Assembly: GCF_038024105.1 (NCBI RefSeq)
Contig: NZ_CP150661.1
Coordinates: 3,997,501 to 4,061,500, forward strand
Direction: 5' to 3'
DNA from: Polaribacter butkevichii
GTDB lineage: Bacteria > Bacteroidota > Bacteroidia > Flavobacteriales > Flavobacteriaceae
DNA length: 64,000 nucleotides
Made by a program: the position numbers and the translations under genes. This document shows, in pieces, positions 1-8,614 of this stretch (positions within the stretch are counted from its first letter, which is position 1; each line of letters begins with the position of its first letter). Under the pieces are notes generated by a model. The model was not told the DNA's origin and did no database searches. It saw nothing but the letters and a program-made list of their open reading frames with translations.

Positions 1-1337
1 TGTGTTAATAAAACTTCTAAATAATCGGCTCTAGCAGATTTAAATAAACGTGTAGAAAGGGCTATAGATTCTGTTAACATTTGTACTTGATTAGCTTTTA
101 AATTATAGATCTTTTTTAGATTTTGAATGTTAGAAAGACCATTTTCTACTTCTATATATGCACTTAAAATGGTTTTTTCATACTCAAAAATCGTTTGTAA
201 CTGTTGGTCACTTGCGTTTTTATAAGCTGCTTTTATTGCATTTCTATTAATTAAAGGACCAATAAGATCTCCCGCTAAAGAATAGGCTAGAGATTCTGGA
301 GTGTTGGTTAAAAATTTAGATTTAAAAGATTCTAAACCTACACCTGCTTTAATACCTACAGAAGGATAAAAATTGGCTCTTGCTACTTTTGTATTTAATT
401 TAGAAGCTGCTAATTCTAATTCTACTTTTCTAATATCAGGTCTATTTTGTAATAATTGAATAGGAACTCCAGCATACATTGTATCTATTTTAGTTGTTAA
501 AAACTCTTTCGATTTTCTATGTACATGCTGAGGTTTTTGTCCTGTTAAAAAATTTATTTTATGCTCTATAACAACAATTTTTTGCTCTATTTCATATTTT
601 TCACTTTGATTTTTAAGCACTTCAGCCTGAAATCGTCTCACTGCCAACTCCGTTGTTTTTGCAGCTTCTTTTTGCAGTTTTACAATTCTTAAAGCATTTT
701 TTTGAATGTCTAAATTTTGATTAACAATGTCTAATTGATTGTCTAGGGCCATTAACTCGTAATAGGTATCTGCTATTTCAGAAACTAAAGTAGTAACCAT
801 AAAGTTTTTACCTTCTACAGAAGCTAAATATTCATATACAGCCGCTTTTTTTTCGTTTCTTAGTTTTTTCCAAATATCTAATTCCCATGAAGCAGAGAGG
901 CCTACAGAATAATTAGTAAGAGGTTCAGGAAATTCTTTCCCATCAATTTCTAATTGTTTTTCTACTGAACCATTTCTGGTGTGTTCTCCTACTTTTTCTA
1001 CTTCAGCTCCAGCAAAAATATTTACAAAAGGAAGGTATTCTCCTTTTTTAGCCTGAATCTGATTTTTAAACATATCTACACTTTGTAACATTATATTTAA
1101 TTCTTGATTGTGTAGAAGTGCAGTATCAATTAAAGAAATTAAATAAGGGTCAGAAAAAAAAGTACGCCATTCTGTTTTTGCTGTATTTAAAGTGTCTACG
1201 TTTTTATGCAGAAACGTTTCTGGAACCGCTGTATTTTCTTTACGTATCTTTTTAGTAGGCGCGCAGGAATGCAAAAGCATTACTGCGAAAATAGCTACTA
1301 AAAAGAGTTGGCTGTTTTTTATACTATTGTTCATCAT
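1..1337 (-). CDS. RND efflux outer-membrane factor (OprM/CusC-like lipoprotein), partial
   Basis: Outer-membrane channel of a tripartite RND efflux pump. The frame is open from 1337 to the left edge of the window, about 445 residues, with the C-terminus missing. The N-terminus MMNNSIKNSQLFLVAIFAVM is followed by LLHSCAP, a lipoprotein signal ending in a lipobox Cys. Typical OMF features follow: TEWRTFFSDPYL, SWELDIWKKL, and GVPIQLLQNRPDIRKVELEL, the hallmark of the outer-membrane efflux protein family. Two in-frame ATGs (1337 and 1334) are possible starts. The start overlaps the 3' end of the pump gene by about 14 bases, so the genes are translationally coupled. It is the last visible gene of the operon. 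Confidence 0.9.
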   Translation of the reverse strand, partial: MMNNSIKNSQLFLVAIFAVMLLHSCAPTKKIRKENTAVPETFLHKNVDTLNTAKTEWRTFFSDPYLISLIDTALLHNQELNIMLQSVDMFKNQIQAKKGEYLPFVNIFAGAEVEKVGEHTRNGSVEKQLEIDGKEFPEPLTNYSVGLSASWELDIWKKLRNEKKAAVYEYLASVEGKNFMVTTLVSEIADTYYELMALDNQLDIVNQNLDIQKNALRIVKLQKEAAKTTELAVRRFQAEVLKNQSEKYEIEQKIVVIEHKINFLTGQKPQHVHRKSKEFLTTKIDTMYAGVPIQLLQNRPDIRKVELELAASKLNTKVARANFYPSVGIKAGVGLESFKSKFLTNTPESLAYSLAGDLIGPLINRNAIKAAYKNASDQQLQTIFEYEKTILSAYIEVENGLSNIQNLKKIYNLKANQVQMLTESIALSTRLFKSARADYLEVLLT

Positions 1338-4300
1338 CTTTTCTTTTGGTTAATTTTTTCAATAGTTTAGAAATCTCGTTGAGTCTAAGTTTTAACTTAC
1401 TTGTGCTATCGTCTTGTATATTTTTCATTAATTCTTCGGATAAAGGTTGACTAGATTCGTCTTTAATGAGGGTTTTACCATCTGCCATTTTAGCAAATAC
1501 ATAGTAAAGCCCCGGAATTAATAATACACCAAACACAGTACCAATAAACATACCTCCAAGTGCAGACCCTCCAATAGTTTTGTTACCAATTGCGCCCGCT
1601 CCTGTGGCAACTACTAACGGAATTAAACCAGCAACAAACGCAAAAGAAGTCATTAAAATAGGTCTAAATCTTTCTTTAGAACCTTCTATTGCCGCCTCTA
1701 AAATGGTGGCGCCTTGGCGTCTTTTTTGAACGGCAAATTCTACAATTAACACGGCATTTTTACCTAGTAATCCAACTAACATTATAATTCCTATTTGTGC
1801 ATATACGTCATTGGCAAGTCCCATTGTCTTCAATAAGAAAAAAGAGCCAAAAACACCTACTGGTAAAGATAAAATAACAGCTAATGGCAATAAAAAACTT
1901 TCATATTGCGCAGCTAATACAAAATAGACAAATATTAATACAACAATAAAAATGTATAAAGATTCATTACCTCTATGTGCTTCATCAAAAGTTAAACCTT
2001 CCCATCCAATATCATATCCTTTTGGCAATTCTTTAGCAGCAACTTCTTTTATAGCTTTAATAGCATCTCCACTGGTAAAACCTTTTGCAGGCAAACCTCT
2101 AATTGCTGCAGAATTGTATAAGTTATATCTTGTAATTTCATTAGGACCTAATTCTTTTGTGATGGTCATAAAAGCAGAATACGGTACCATTTTACCCGAT
2201 TCATTTTTTACATATAATTTATCTAAATCTGTTGGAAGCCTTCTGTATTCTGGTGCAGCTTGTGTGTATACTTTAAAAAATCGACCAAAACGAATAAATC
2301 CTTGCTCGTAAGTACTACCTATTAAAATATTTAGGTTTTCCATGGCTTTACCAATACTAACCCCTTTTTGCATGGCTATTTTGTTGTTTATTTTTAATTT
2401 ATACTGCGGATAATTTGCAGAAAAGAAAGTAAACAAACCTGTAATTTCTTTACGTTTAGATAAGGCCTTCATAAATTCGTTATTTACCCTTTCAAACTCA
2501 TGATAATCTGTAGAGTTTGTTTTATCCAACAAACGCATAGAAAATCCTCCAGAAGAACCAAAACCTGGAACAGCAGGTGGTTCAAAATATTCAATTATGG
2601 CTCCTAAATCTTTGGTTTTTTCTTCTAATTCCTCCATAATTTCGTGTACAGAATATTCGCGATCATGCCAAGATTTTAGGTTGATAAGACAAGTACCTGC
2701 ATTAGATCCTCTACCTTCTGTCATAATTTCATAACCCGCCAAAGAGGAAACAGAGGCAACTCCTTCTGTGTCTTCGCAGATTTGTTGTAATTTTTTAGCA
2801 ACTTCATTGGTTCTTTCTAAAGTAGCACCAGGAGGCGTTTGTATAATTGCGTAAATCATTCCCTGGTCTTCATTCGGAATAAAACCAGCAGGTAGTGTTT
2901 TGTTGGTGATAAAAATACCCAAACAAAAAGCAATTAAAATTCCGAAAGTTACAATTCTACGTGCAACAATTTTATTTAAAATTAGAACGTATTTTCCTGT
3001 AAGTTTTTCGAAACCACCATTAAACCAACGAATAAATCTATCTATAGGAGATTTACTTTTTGGTTTTCCATGATTATTTTTTAACATCATTGCACAAAGT
3101 ACAGGTGTTAATGTTAAAGCTACAATTGCAGAAATAACAATAGAACCTGCCATGGTAATAGAAAATTGACGATAAAAAACACCTACTGGCCCTGTCATAA
3201 ATGAAATAGGGATAAATACAGAAACCATTACCAAAGTAATTGCAATAATTGCCCCTCCAATTTCATTTAATACCTCGTAAGAAGCTTTGTATGGACTAAG
3301 ATTTTCTTCTTCCATTTTAACATGAACAGCTTCTACAACAACAATGGCATTATCTACTACAATACCAATGGCTAATACCAATGCAAACAGTGTAATTAAG
3401 TTAATAGAAAGTCCGAATAGTTGCATCACAAAAAAGGAGCCAACTAAAGAAACAGGTACTGCAATAATAGGAATTAATGTAGAACGCCAATCACCTAAAA
3501 ATAAGAAAACAACAATGGCTACCAGTATAAATGCATCTCTAAGCGTATGTAAAACTTGTTCTACAGAAGCATCCAAAAAGTTAGAAACATCGTAACTAAT
3601 TTTAAATTCTATACCAGGAGGTAAATCAACTTTTAACTCTTTTAATTTTTCTTTTACAGACTTAATAACATCGCTACCATTACTGCCAAAAGTTTGTTTT
3701 AGTACGATAGAGGCAGAGGGATGACCATCTAAATTAGAATAAATATCAAAAAACTCACTTCCTAGTTCTACATCAGCAATGTCAGATAATTTTACTAGTT
3801 GACCATCTTCATTTGCTTTTACAATAATCTCTTTGTATTGGTCTGCTTTGTTATACCTGTTTTCATAGGTTAAAACATATTCTAATGATTGTGCTGTTTT
3901 ACCAGAACTTCTTCCTAAACGACCAGGTCTTGCCAAGATACTTTGGTCTTCCATTGCTTCTAAAACTTCTTCGGCAGAAATATTATAGGCTCTCATTCTG
4001 TCTGGTTTTAACCAAACTCTCATGGCATATTTTCTACTACCTAAAATTTTAGCACTTGCAATACCATTAATACGCTGTATTTCTGGAATAATTTTGGTGT
4101 AGGCATAATTGTATAAAAACTTTTCGTCATTCTTTTTTTCTTTACTAAAAAGGTTTACATACATTAGCATACTCGGTTGTACTGGTGTAATAATAACACC
4201 TTCTCTCTGTACCAGTTCTGGTAGTAAGGGCATTACTTGGTCTACTCTAGTTTTTATCCGAACTACTGCCTGATTGGGGTCTGTACCGGGTTCAAAAATT

Positions 4301-4575
4301 ACGCGTAAGGTTCCTTCTCCAGCACTAGTAGCATCCGAAGCTATATAACGCATTCCTTGTACTCCGTTAATGGCGGTTTCTAAAGGAATAAGGGTAGAGT
4401 TTACCAAAACATCTGCACTAGAACCAGGGTAGGCTATAAATATATTTACGGTGGTAGGTGCAATTTGTGGAAATTGAGATATGGGTAATTGCTTAATTGC
4501 AAGCAAGCCAATAAAAACAATCATCACAGAAATGACAATTGCTAAGACGGGTCTTTTTATAAATTTACTAAACAT
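1324..4575 (-). CDS. RND multidrug efflux permease (AcrB/HAE1 family)
   Basis: Inner-membrane proton-driven drug/proton antiporter, 1083 residues, somewhat longer than E. coli AcrB (1049). The first transmembrane segment is at residues 10-28, with two pairs of porter and hydrophobic halves. The TM4 proton-relay region reads AIGIVVDNAIVVVEAV: the first Asp of the AcrB D407/D408 pair is kept and the second is Asn. The TM10 Lys is present (GLLGKNAVLIVEF). NEDQGMIYAIIQTPPGATLE is typical of the porter domain. A charged tail of about 40 residues (ending KLTKRKDDEQ) extends past the usual end. The gene lies 22 bp after the adaptor gene and overlaps the outer-membrane factor start. Substrate cannot be read from sequence. 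Confidence 0.95.
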   Translation of the reverse strand: MFSKFIKRPVLAIVISVMIVFIGLLAIKQLPISQFPQIAPTTVNIFIAYPGSSADVLVNSTLIPLETAINGVQGMRYIASDATSAGEGTLRVIFEPGTDPNQAVVRIKTRVDQVMPLLPELVQREGVIITPVQPSMLMYVNLFSKEKKNDEKFLYNYAYTKIIPEIQRINGIASAKILGSRKYAMRVWLKPDRMRAYNISAEEVLEAMEDQSILARPGRLGRSSGKTAQSLEYVLTYENRYNKADQYKEIIVKANEDGQLVKLSDIADVELGSEFFDIYSNLDGHPSASIVLKQTFGSNGSDVIKSVKEKLKELKVDLPPGIEFKISYDVSNFLDASVEQVLHTLRDAFILVAIVVFLFLGDWRSTLIPIIAVPVSLVGSFFVMQLFGLSINLITLFALVLAIGIVVDNAIVVVEAVHVKMEEENLSPYKASYEVLNEIGGAIIAITLVMVSVFIPISFMTGPVGVFYRQFSITMAGSIVISAIVALTLTPVLCAMMLKNNHGKPKSKSPIDRFIRWFNGGFEKLTGKYVLILNKIVARRIVTFGILIAFCLGIFITNKTLPAGFIPNEDQGMIYAIIQTPPGATLERTNEVAKKLQQICEDTEGVASVSSLAGYEIMTEGRGSNAGTCLINLKSWHDREYSVHEIMEELEEKTKDLGAIIEYFEPPAVPGFGSSGGFSMRLLDKTNSTDYHEFERVNNEFMKALSKRKEITGLFTFFSANYPQYKLKINNKIAMQKGVSIGKAMENLNILIGSTYEQGFIRFGRFFKVYTQAAPEYRRLPTDLDKLYVKNESGKMVPYSAFMTITKELGPNEITRYNLYNSAAIRGLPAKGFTSGDAIKAIKEVAAKELPKGYDIGWEGLTFDEAHRGNESLYIFIVVLIFVYFVLAAQYESFLLPLAVILSLPVGVFGSFFLLKTMGLANDVYAQIGIIMLVGLLGKNAVLIVEFAVQKRRQGATILEAAIEGSKERFRPILMTSFAFVAGLIPLVVATGAGAIGNKTIGGSALGGMFIGTVFGVLLIPGLYYVFAKMADGKTLIKDESSQPLSEELMKNIQDDSTSKLKLRLNEISKLLKKLTKRKDDEQ

Positions 4576-4597
4576 GTTTTTGAAATTTAAATTCTAT

Positions 4598-5674
4598 TTA
4601 TTCTGCAGAAAGCGCTAAGTTTGATAGTACCGAATTTGGAGCTACAAATTCCGTAGCAATGGTTTCGTTATTTTTTACTTTTCTAATTCCTTCCAGTAAA
4701 ATTTTATCATCTTTAGAAAGTCCTTTACTTACAATAAAAAGGTTTTCTAACTCTGCTCCAATTTCAATTTCATGTTGTTTAACGGTATTGTTTTTATCTA
4801 CGATATAGACATACTTTTTATTTAAAATTTCAAAGGTTACTTTTTGAGGGATAATAATGGCATCTTTAAAAGGGATGGTCATTATAATACTACCTGTTTC
4901 ACCATGTCTTAAAATTCCATCAGGATTAGGAAAAGTAGCTCTAAAAGCAATGTTTCCGGTTTCGTTATTAAACTCACCTTCTATAGTTTCTACAATTCCT
5001 TTTTGATTAAATAACTTATTGTTGGCCATTAATAGAGATACTTCTTCTTTTTTATCTCTTTTAGTACTAATTATATAATCTAAATATTCTGCTTCTGGCA
5101 CATTAAAGTAGACCCACATTTTACTATTATCAGACAAAGTGGTTAGTAGTTCTCCTTCGTCTAATAGACTACCTTCTCTTACGTGTAAGTGATCCATTAT
5201 TCCATCAAAAGGAGCTCTAATATCTGTAAAGCCTAAATGAGTTTCGGCTAAAGAAACTTCTGCTTTTTCTTTATCATAATTAGCTTTAGACATGGCGAGT
5301 TCATTTTTAGAAACTACATTTTCATCGGCTAATAGTTTTGTGTTTTTGTATTCTATTTCGGCAACTTGTGCTTCTGCTTTTGCTTTTTGTAGTTCTGCTT
5401 TGTAAACATTGGGCATAATGTTAAACATTTTCTGTCCTTTTTTGAGATGTTGCCCTTCATCTACAGATATATGCTTTAAATATCCTCTTTCTAGAGCTCT
5501 AATTTCTATGTGCTTAATAGAATGAATTTGACTTACATAGTCTTTTGTAATAATGGTGTCTTGTTTTATAGGACTAGTTATTAAGTATTTGGCAGTTTCG
5601 TGGTGTACTTCTTGTTTGTGTTTGCAGCTTGTGTATATAGACAAGATAAACAAGCCAATGAAAATTTTTTTCAT
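4598..5674 (-). CDS. RND efflux periplasmic adaptor subunit (membrane fusion lipoprotein)
   Basis: Periplasmic adaptor linking the pump to the outer-membrane factor. I start it at the ATG at 5674, giving MKKIFIGLFILSIYTSC, a lipoprotein signal with lipobox YTSC. A longer frame to 5731 would need a TTG start and bury the signal peptide; an ATG at 5683 is also possible. The protein has the lipoyl/hairpin/barrel layout of the HlyD/AcrA family: ALERGYLKHISVDEGQHLKK (first lipoyl half), a coiled-coil hairpin rich in A, K and E, then FTDIRAPFDGIMDHLHVREG (second half) and beta-barrel segments. About 358 residues. It lies directly upstream of the pump gene in the same operon. Confidence 0.92.
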   Translation of the reverse strand: MKKIFIGLFILSIYTSCKHKQEVHHETAKYLITSPIKQDTIITKDYVSQIHSIKHIEIRALERGYLKHISVDEGQHLKKGQKMFNIMPNVYKAELQKAKAEAQVAEIEYKNTKLLADENVVSKNELAMSKANYDKEKAEVSLAETHLGFTDIRAPFDGIMDHLHVREGSLLDEGELLTTLSDNSKMWVYFNVPEAEYLDYIISTKRDKKEEVSLLMANNKLFNQKGIVETIEGEFNNETGNIAFRATFPNPDGILRHGETGSIIMTIPFKDAIIIPQKVTFEILNKKYVYIVDKNNTVKQHEIEIGAELENLFIVSKGLSKDDKILLEGIRKVKNNETIATEFVAPNSVLSNLALSAE

Positions 5675-5821
5675 AGGTGTCATAGTATAATGGTTGTTTT
5701 GTAAATAAAAGGTTGCAGAAAATTCTTCCAATAATTAAAAGGAAATCTTTTCTGAAATAAATAATAATGGTTAAATGTTTTTTTTAATAGACAGAAGTAA
5801 ATGCGTGTCTATTTTTAAGAA

Positions 5822-6256
5822 TCAAATTCTAAAAACTTCAAATTTCACATACAAACCTACATGAGTAGTTCTTGTATTAAAATTTTGATAAACAGTTCTT
5901 TCTTGGGTTTTTATAGAATTGTTTTTAATAAAATATTGATGAGAAACTGTGTGTATACTATGATCAAAACAGGGCTTTTGTTTGTATAAAGTTACGTGCT
6001 CTTCACTTTCTTCAAATTCTTCAATATTTACTTCTGTAGAAAAATGTAAATCTGTATTTACACCTGTAGAAGGTTTAAAAAATAGGTGTTTAACTATTTT
6101 GCTTGTTGCAAGGTAGTTGGTTGTTGCAACGTTGAGTTGTTGTTTAAAATGAGTGTTTTTTTGATTTTTATTTGTAGTATGAGCATGTAGATTAGTAACA
6201 CTAACTAAAAGTGCTGCCAATGCCAAAAACAAATAAAATTGAATTTTTCTTCTCAT
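5822..6256 (-). CDS. Small secreted protein of unknown function at the head of the RND operon
   Basis: About 144 residues. The ATG at 6256 gives MRRKIQFYLFLALAALLVSV followed by TNLHAH, a clear Sec signal peptide. A frame extension to 6265 would use TTG and lie inside a good promoter match, so I reject it. The mature part is rich in H, T, N and K, with an acidic patch (EVNIEEFEESEEH), and matches no family I know. It is co-oriented with the efflux genes, about 150 bp upstream of the adaptor start. A role in sensing or substrate handling for the pump is possible but unsupported. Confidence 0.65.
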   Translation of the reverse strand: MRRKIQFYLFLALAALLVSVTNLHAHTTNKNQKNTHFKQQLNVATTNYLATSKIVKHLFFKPSTGVNTDLHFSTEVNIEEFEESEEHVTLYKQKPCFDHSIHTVSHQYFIKNNSIKTQERTVYQNFNTRTTHVGLYVKFEVFRI

Positions 6257-6262
6257 TTGGAA

Positions 6263-6294
6263 CAAAAATATAGGAATGGAATATTTTAACCAAA
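6263..6294 (-). promoter_or_regulatory. Candidate promoter for the efflux operon
   Basis: On the minus strand TTTG (6291-6294) is followed after 20 bp by TATTTTTG (6263-6270), a match to the Bacteroidota consensus TTTG-N19-21-TAnnTTTG. It would start transcription within a few bases of the ATG at 6256, implying a nearly leaderless mRNA. Confidence 0.45.
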
Positions 6295-6669
6295 CAAAGT
6301 AAGTGCTAAGTTGTTTAAAGGCTTAGTTTTATGAATGCTATTATTTTTTAAGATTTTTTTTATAATAAATTTTAAATGTGATGATAGATTCTTGTAATTC
6401 TAAAAAAAATAGGCTTATTTTTTTAATCTTTTCTTGTTTCGTCTTTTTAATTTCTGATTTTTTAAAGAATAATTAACTTTATTAACGCTCTTTAGTTTTT
6501 ATTTAACATGGTTAAAAATCAACATTGATGTTCTTTAGGTATTTTACGTAAAAGAAAATGATTTTTATAGATAGTGGAGCTAAAAGAGCAATAGCAAGAT
6601 CTTTTTATAATCCAAAAAAAAAGCCTCATCATTTTTAAATGATGAGGCTTTGTATAGTATTTGTGCTAT
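6266..6669. other. Gene-free interval before the helicase gene
   Basis: About 400 bases of very AT-rich sequence. It holds the candidate efflux-operon promoter at the left end and the helicase terminator at the right end. I see no open frame of useful length and no RNA gene in the middle. Confidence 0.6.
6613..6650 (-). terminator. Rho-independent terminator of the DEAD-box helicase gene
   Basis: Perfect inverted repeat, arms 6621-6634 and 6637-6650 (AAGCCTCATCATTT and complement). On the minus strand it is followed by a run of T (A-run 6614-6622 on the plus strand), 20 bp past the helicase stop codon. Confidence 0.9.
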
Positions 6670-8481
6670 TTAGCTTTCTCTACGTTTTCTTCCGAAACCT
6701 CCAGAAGATCTTCTCTCTCCAGAACCTCCGCCAGAGTTTCTATCTGATCTATCAGAAGAACGTCTGTCTGATCTTCCTCTAGAAGAAGAACCTTCAGAGC
6801 TTCTACGTCTACCAAAACCTCCGTCTTTTTTACCAAAAGGTTTTTTACCACCTCTTCGTCCACCACCAGAACGTTCTTTCTTAGTAATCTCTATGTTTAC
6901 AGAGCGTCCATCAAAATCTGGTTGATTGCTAGCAAAAGCTTCTAAAGTTTGGTCTTCGAAATTTTTATCAAGTTCAAAGAAAGAAAAAGTATCTAAGATA
7001 TCTATAGAGCCTATTTCTATCTTGTCTCCAATATTTTGGTCGTTAATTAAACCAATTAATTTACCAGGGTTTAAGTTGTCTTTTCTACCAATATTGATAA
7101 AGAAACGTGTCATGTTTTCATTAACCGTTCTAGCTCTAGAATTGTCTCTAGAAGATAAATCGTTTAAATCTTTAGCGTTTTCATAATACGCTAACATGGT
7201 ATTGAATTCTAAAGAAACGAATTTTTTAATTAATTCTTCTCTGTCTAAAGCTTCTAATTTTTCGTAAATACTTGGTAAAAACTCATTAATTTGAGTTTCG
7301 TTTACTTCAATATTTTGCACTTTATCAATTAAGTTCATTAATTGATTCTGACAAATTTCTTTCCCAGAAGGAACTTTTGTTTCTATAAATTTCTTTTGAA
7401 TGATTTTTTCGATCTGGCGTAATTTACCTTTCTCTTTTCCATTTACTAAAACAATAGAAATACCTTTATTACCAGCTCTACCAGTTCTACCACTTCTGTG
7501 TGTGTAGTTTTCTATTTGATCTGGTAATTTATGATTTAATACGTGTGTTAATTCTGTAACATCCAATCCACGAGCAGCAACATCTGTAGCTACTAATATC
7601 TGAATTGTTTTTTTACGGAATTTACCCATTACAGAGTCTCTTTGCGCTTGAGATAAATCTCCATGCAAAGCGTCTGCACTATACCCATCTTTTATTAAAT
7701 TGTCTGCAACTTCTTGTGTTTCTCTACGAGTTCTACAAAAAATAATGGCATAAATATCAGGGTTTAAATCTGCAATTCTTTTTAATGCAGGGTAACGAGT
7801 TCTTTCTGTAACAGAATAATACTCATGACTTACGTTTTCTGAACCAGAATTCTTTTGACCAGAAGTAATTTCTACCGGTTTGGTCATGTAGTTTCTTGCA
7901 ATTGCTTCTACTTCTCTAGGAAAAGTAGCAGAAAATAATAAGGTTTGTTTTGTGTCTGGAGTCGCTTCTAAGACTTTATCTAACTCGTCTTTAAAGCCCA
8001 TATTTAACATTTCATCCGCTTCGTCTAAGACTAACCATTGAACGTTACCTAATTTTAAGGCTCTTCTGTTAATTAAATCTACGGTTCTACCCGGAGTTCC
8101 AACAACAATCTGAGACCCTCTTTTTAAAGATCTAATTTGATCTTCCATACTAGAACCACCATAAACGGTAGTTACTTTTACATCTGGTAAGTATTTACAA
8201 AAATCTTTAATGTTATTACCAATTTGAACTGCAAGTTCTCTTGTTGGTGATAAAATAATAGCTTGTACGTTCTTACTGCTAGTATCTAAAAGCTCTAATA
8301 TTGGCAAACTAAAAGCAGCAGTTTTACCTGTACCTGTTTGTGCAAATGCTTTTAAATCGTCTGTTGATGAAATAATTTGTGGAATTGCTTTTTCCTGAAT
8401 AACGGTAGGTTTTTCGTAACCTAAATCCGTCAATGCTTTGTTAATCGGTTCTTTTAAACCTAATTCTAAAAATGTTGACAT
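6670..8481 (-). CDS. deaD: DEAD-box ATP-dependent RNA helicase (DeaD/CsdA-like)
   Basis: RNA helicase, 603 residues, that unwinds structured RNA (ribosome assembly, mRNA decay, cold growth in known relatives). Motifs in order: Q motif with YEKPTVIQEKAIPQI, motif I AQTGTGKTAAF, Ia PTRELA, Ib TPGR, II DEAD, III SAT, V ATDVAARGLD, VI HRSGRTGRAG. A DbpA-type RNA-binding domain follows near residues 470-545 (MTRFFINIGRKDNLNPGKLI). The C-terminal 60 residues form a disordered R/G/S-rich tail (GGGRRGGKKPFGKK, SSRGRSDRRSSDRSD), a usual RNA-annealing extension. It is monocistronic with its own terminator. The 5' region of about 130 bp before the next gene may contain a long leader, as in cold-regulated helicases, but no element is clear. 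Confidence 0.95.
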   Translation of the reverse strand: MSTFLELGLKEPINKALTDLGYEKPTVIQEKAIPQIISSTDDLKAFAQTGTGKTAAFSLPILELLDTSSKNVQAIILSPTRELAVQIGNNIKDFCKYLPDVKVTTVYGGSSMEDQIRSLKRGSQIVVGTPGRTVDLINRRALKLGNVQWLVLDEADEMLNMGFKDELDKVLEATPDTKQTLLFSATFPREVEAIARNYMTKPVEITSGQKNSGSENVSHEYYSVTERTRYPALKRIADLNPDIYAIIFCRTRRETQEVADNLIKDGYSADALHGDLSQAQRDSVMGKFRKKTIQILVATDVAARGLDVTELTHVLNHKLPDQIENYTHRSGRTGRAGNKGISIVLVNGKEKGKLRQIEKIIQKKFIETKVPSGKEICQNQLMNLIDKVQNIEVNETQINEFLPSIYEKLEALDREELIKKFVSLEFNTMLAYYENAKDLNDLSSRDNSRARTVNENMTRFFINIGRKDNLNPGKLIGLINDQNIGDKIEIGSIDILDTFSFFELDKNFEDQTLEAFASNQPDFDGRSVNIEITKKERSGGGRRGGKKPFGKKDGGFGRRRSSEGSSSRGRSDRRSSDRSDRNSGGGSGERRSSGGFGRKRRES

Positions 8482-8614
8482 TACTGTGTTTTTTTGGATT
8501 CACAGAACGCCCACCTGCAAACCCGATTATAAAATTCGACCTGATTATTAATGAGTTAAACTCAAAATAAAAATCGTGCAAATTTACAAATAATATATTG
8601 ATTAAACCAAAATA

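Noticed and set aside
1952..2311. Plus-strand open frame of 119 codons inside the RND pump gene
   Set aside because: It is the antisense shadow of a clear transporter gene, with no ribosome-binding context or family match.
6666..6866. Minus-strand 66-codon frame overlapping the helicase tail
   Set aside because: Same-strand alternate frame over the repetitive R/G/S-rich tail; low complexity explains it.
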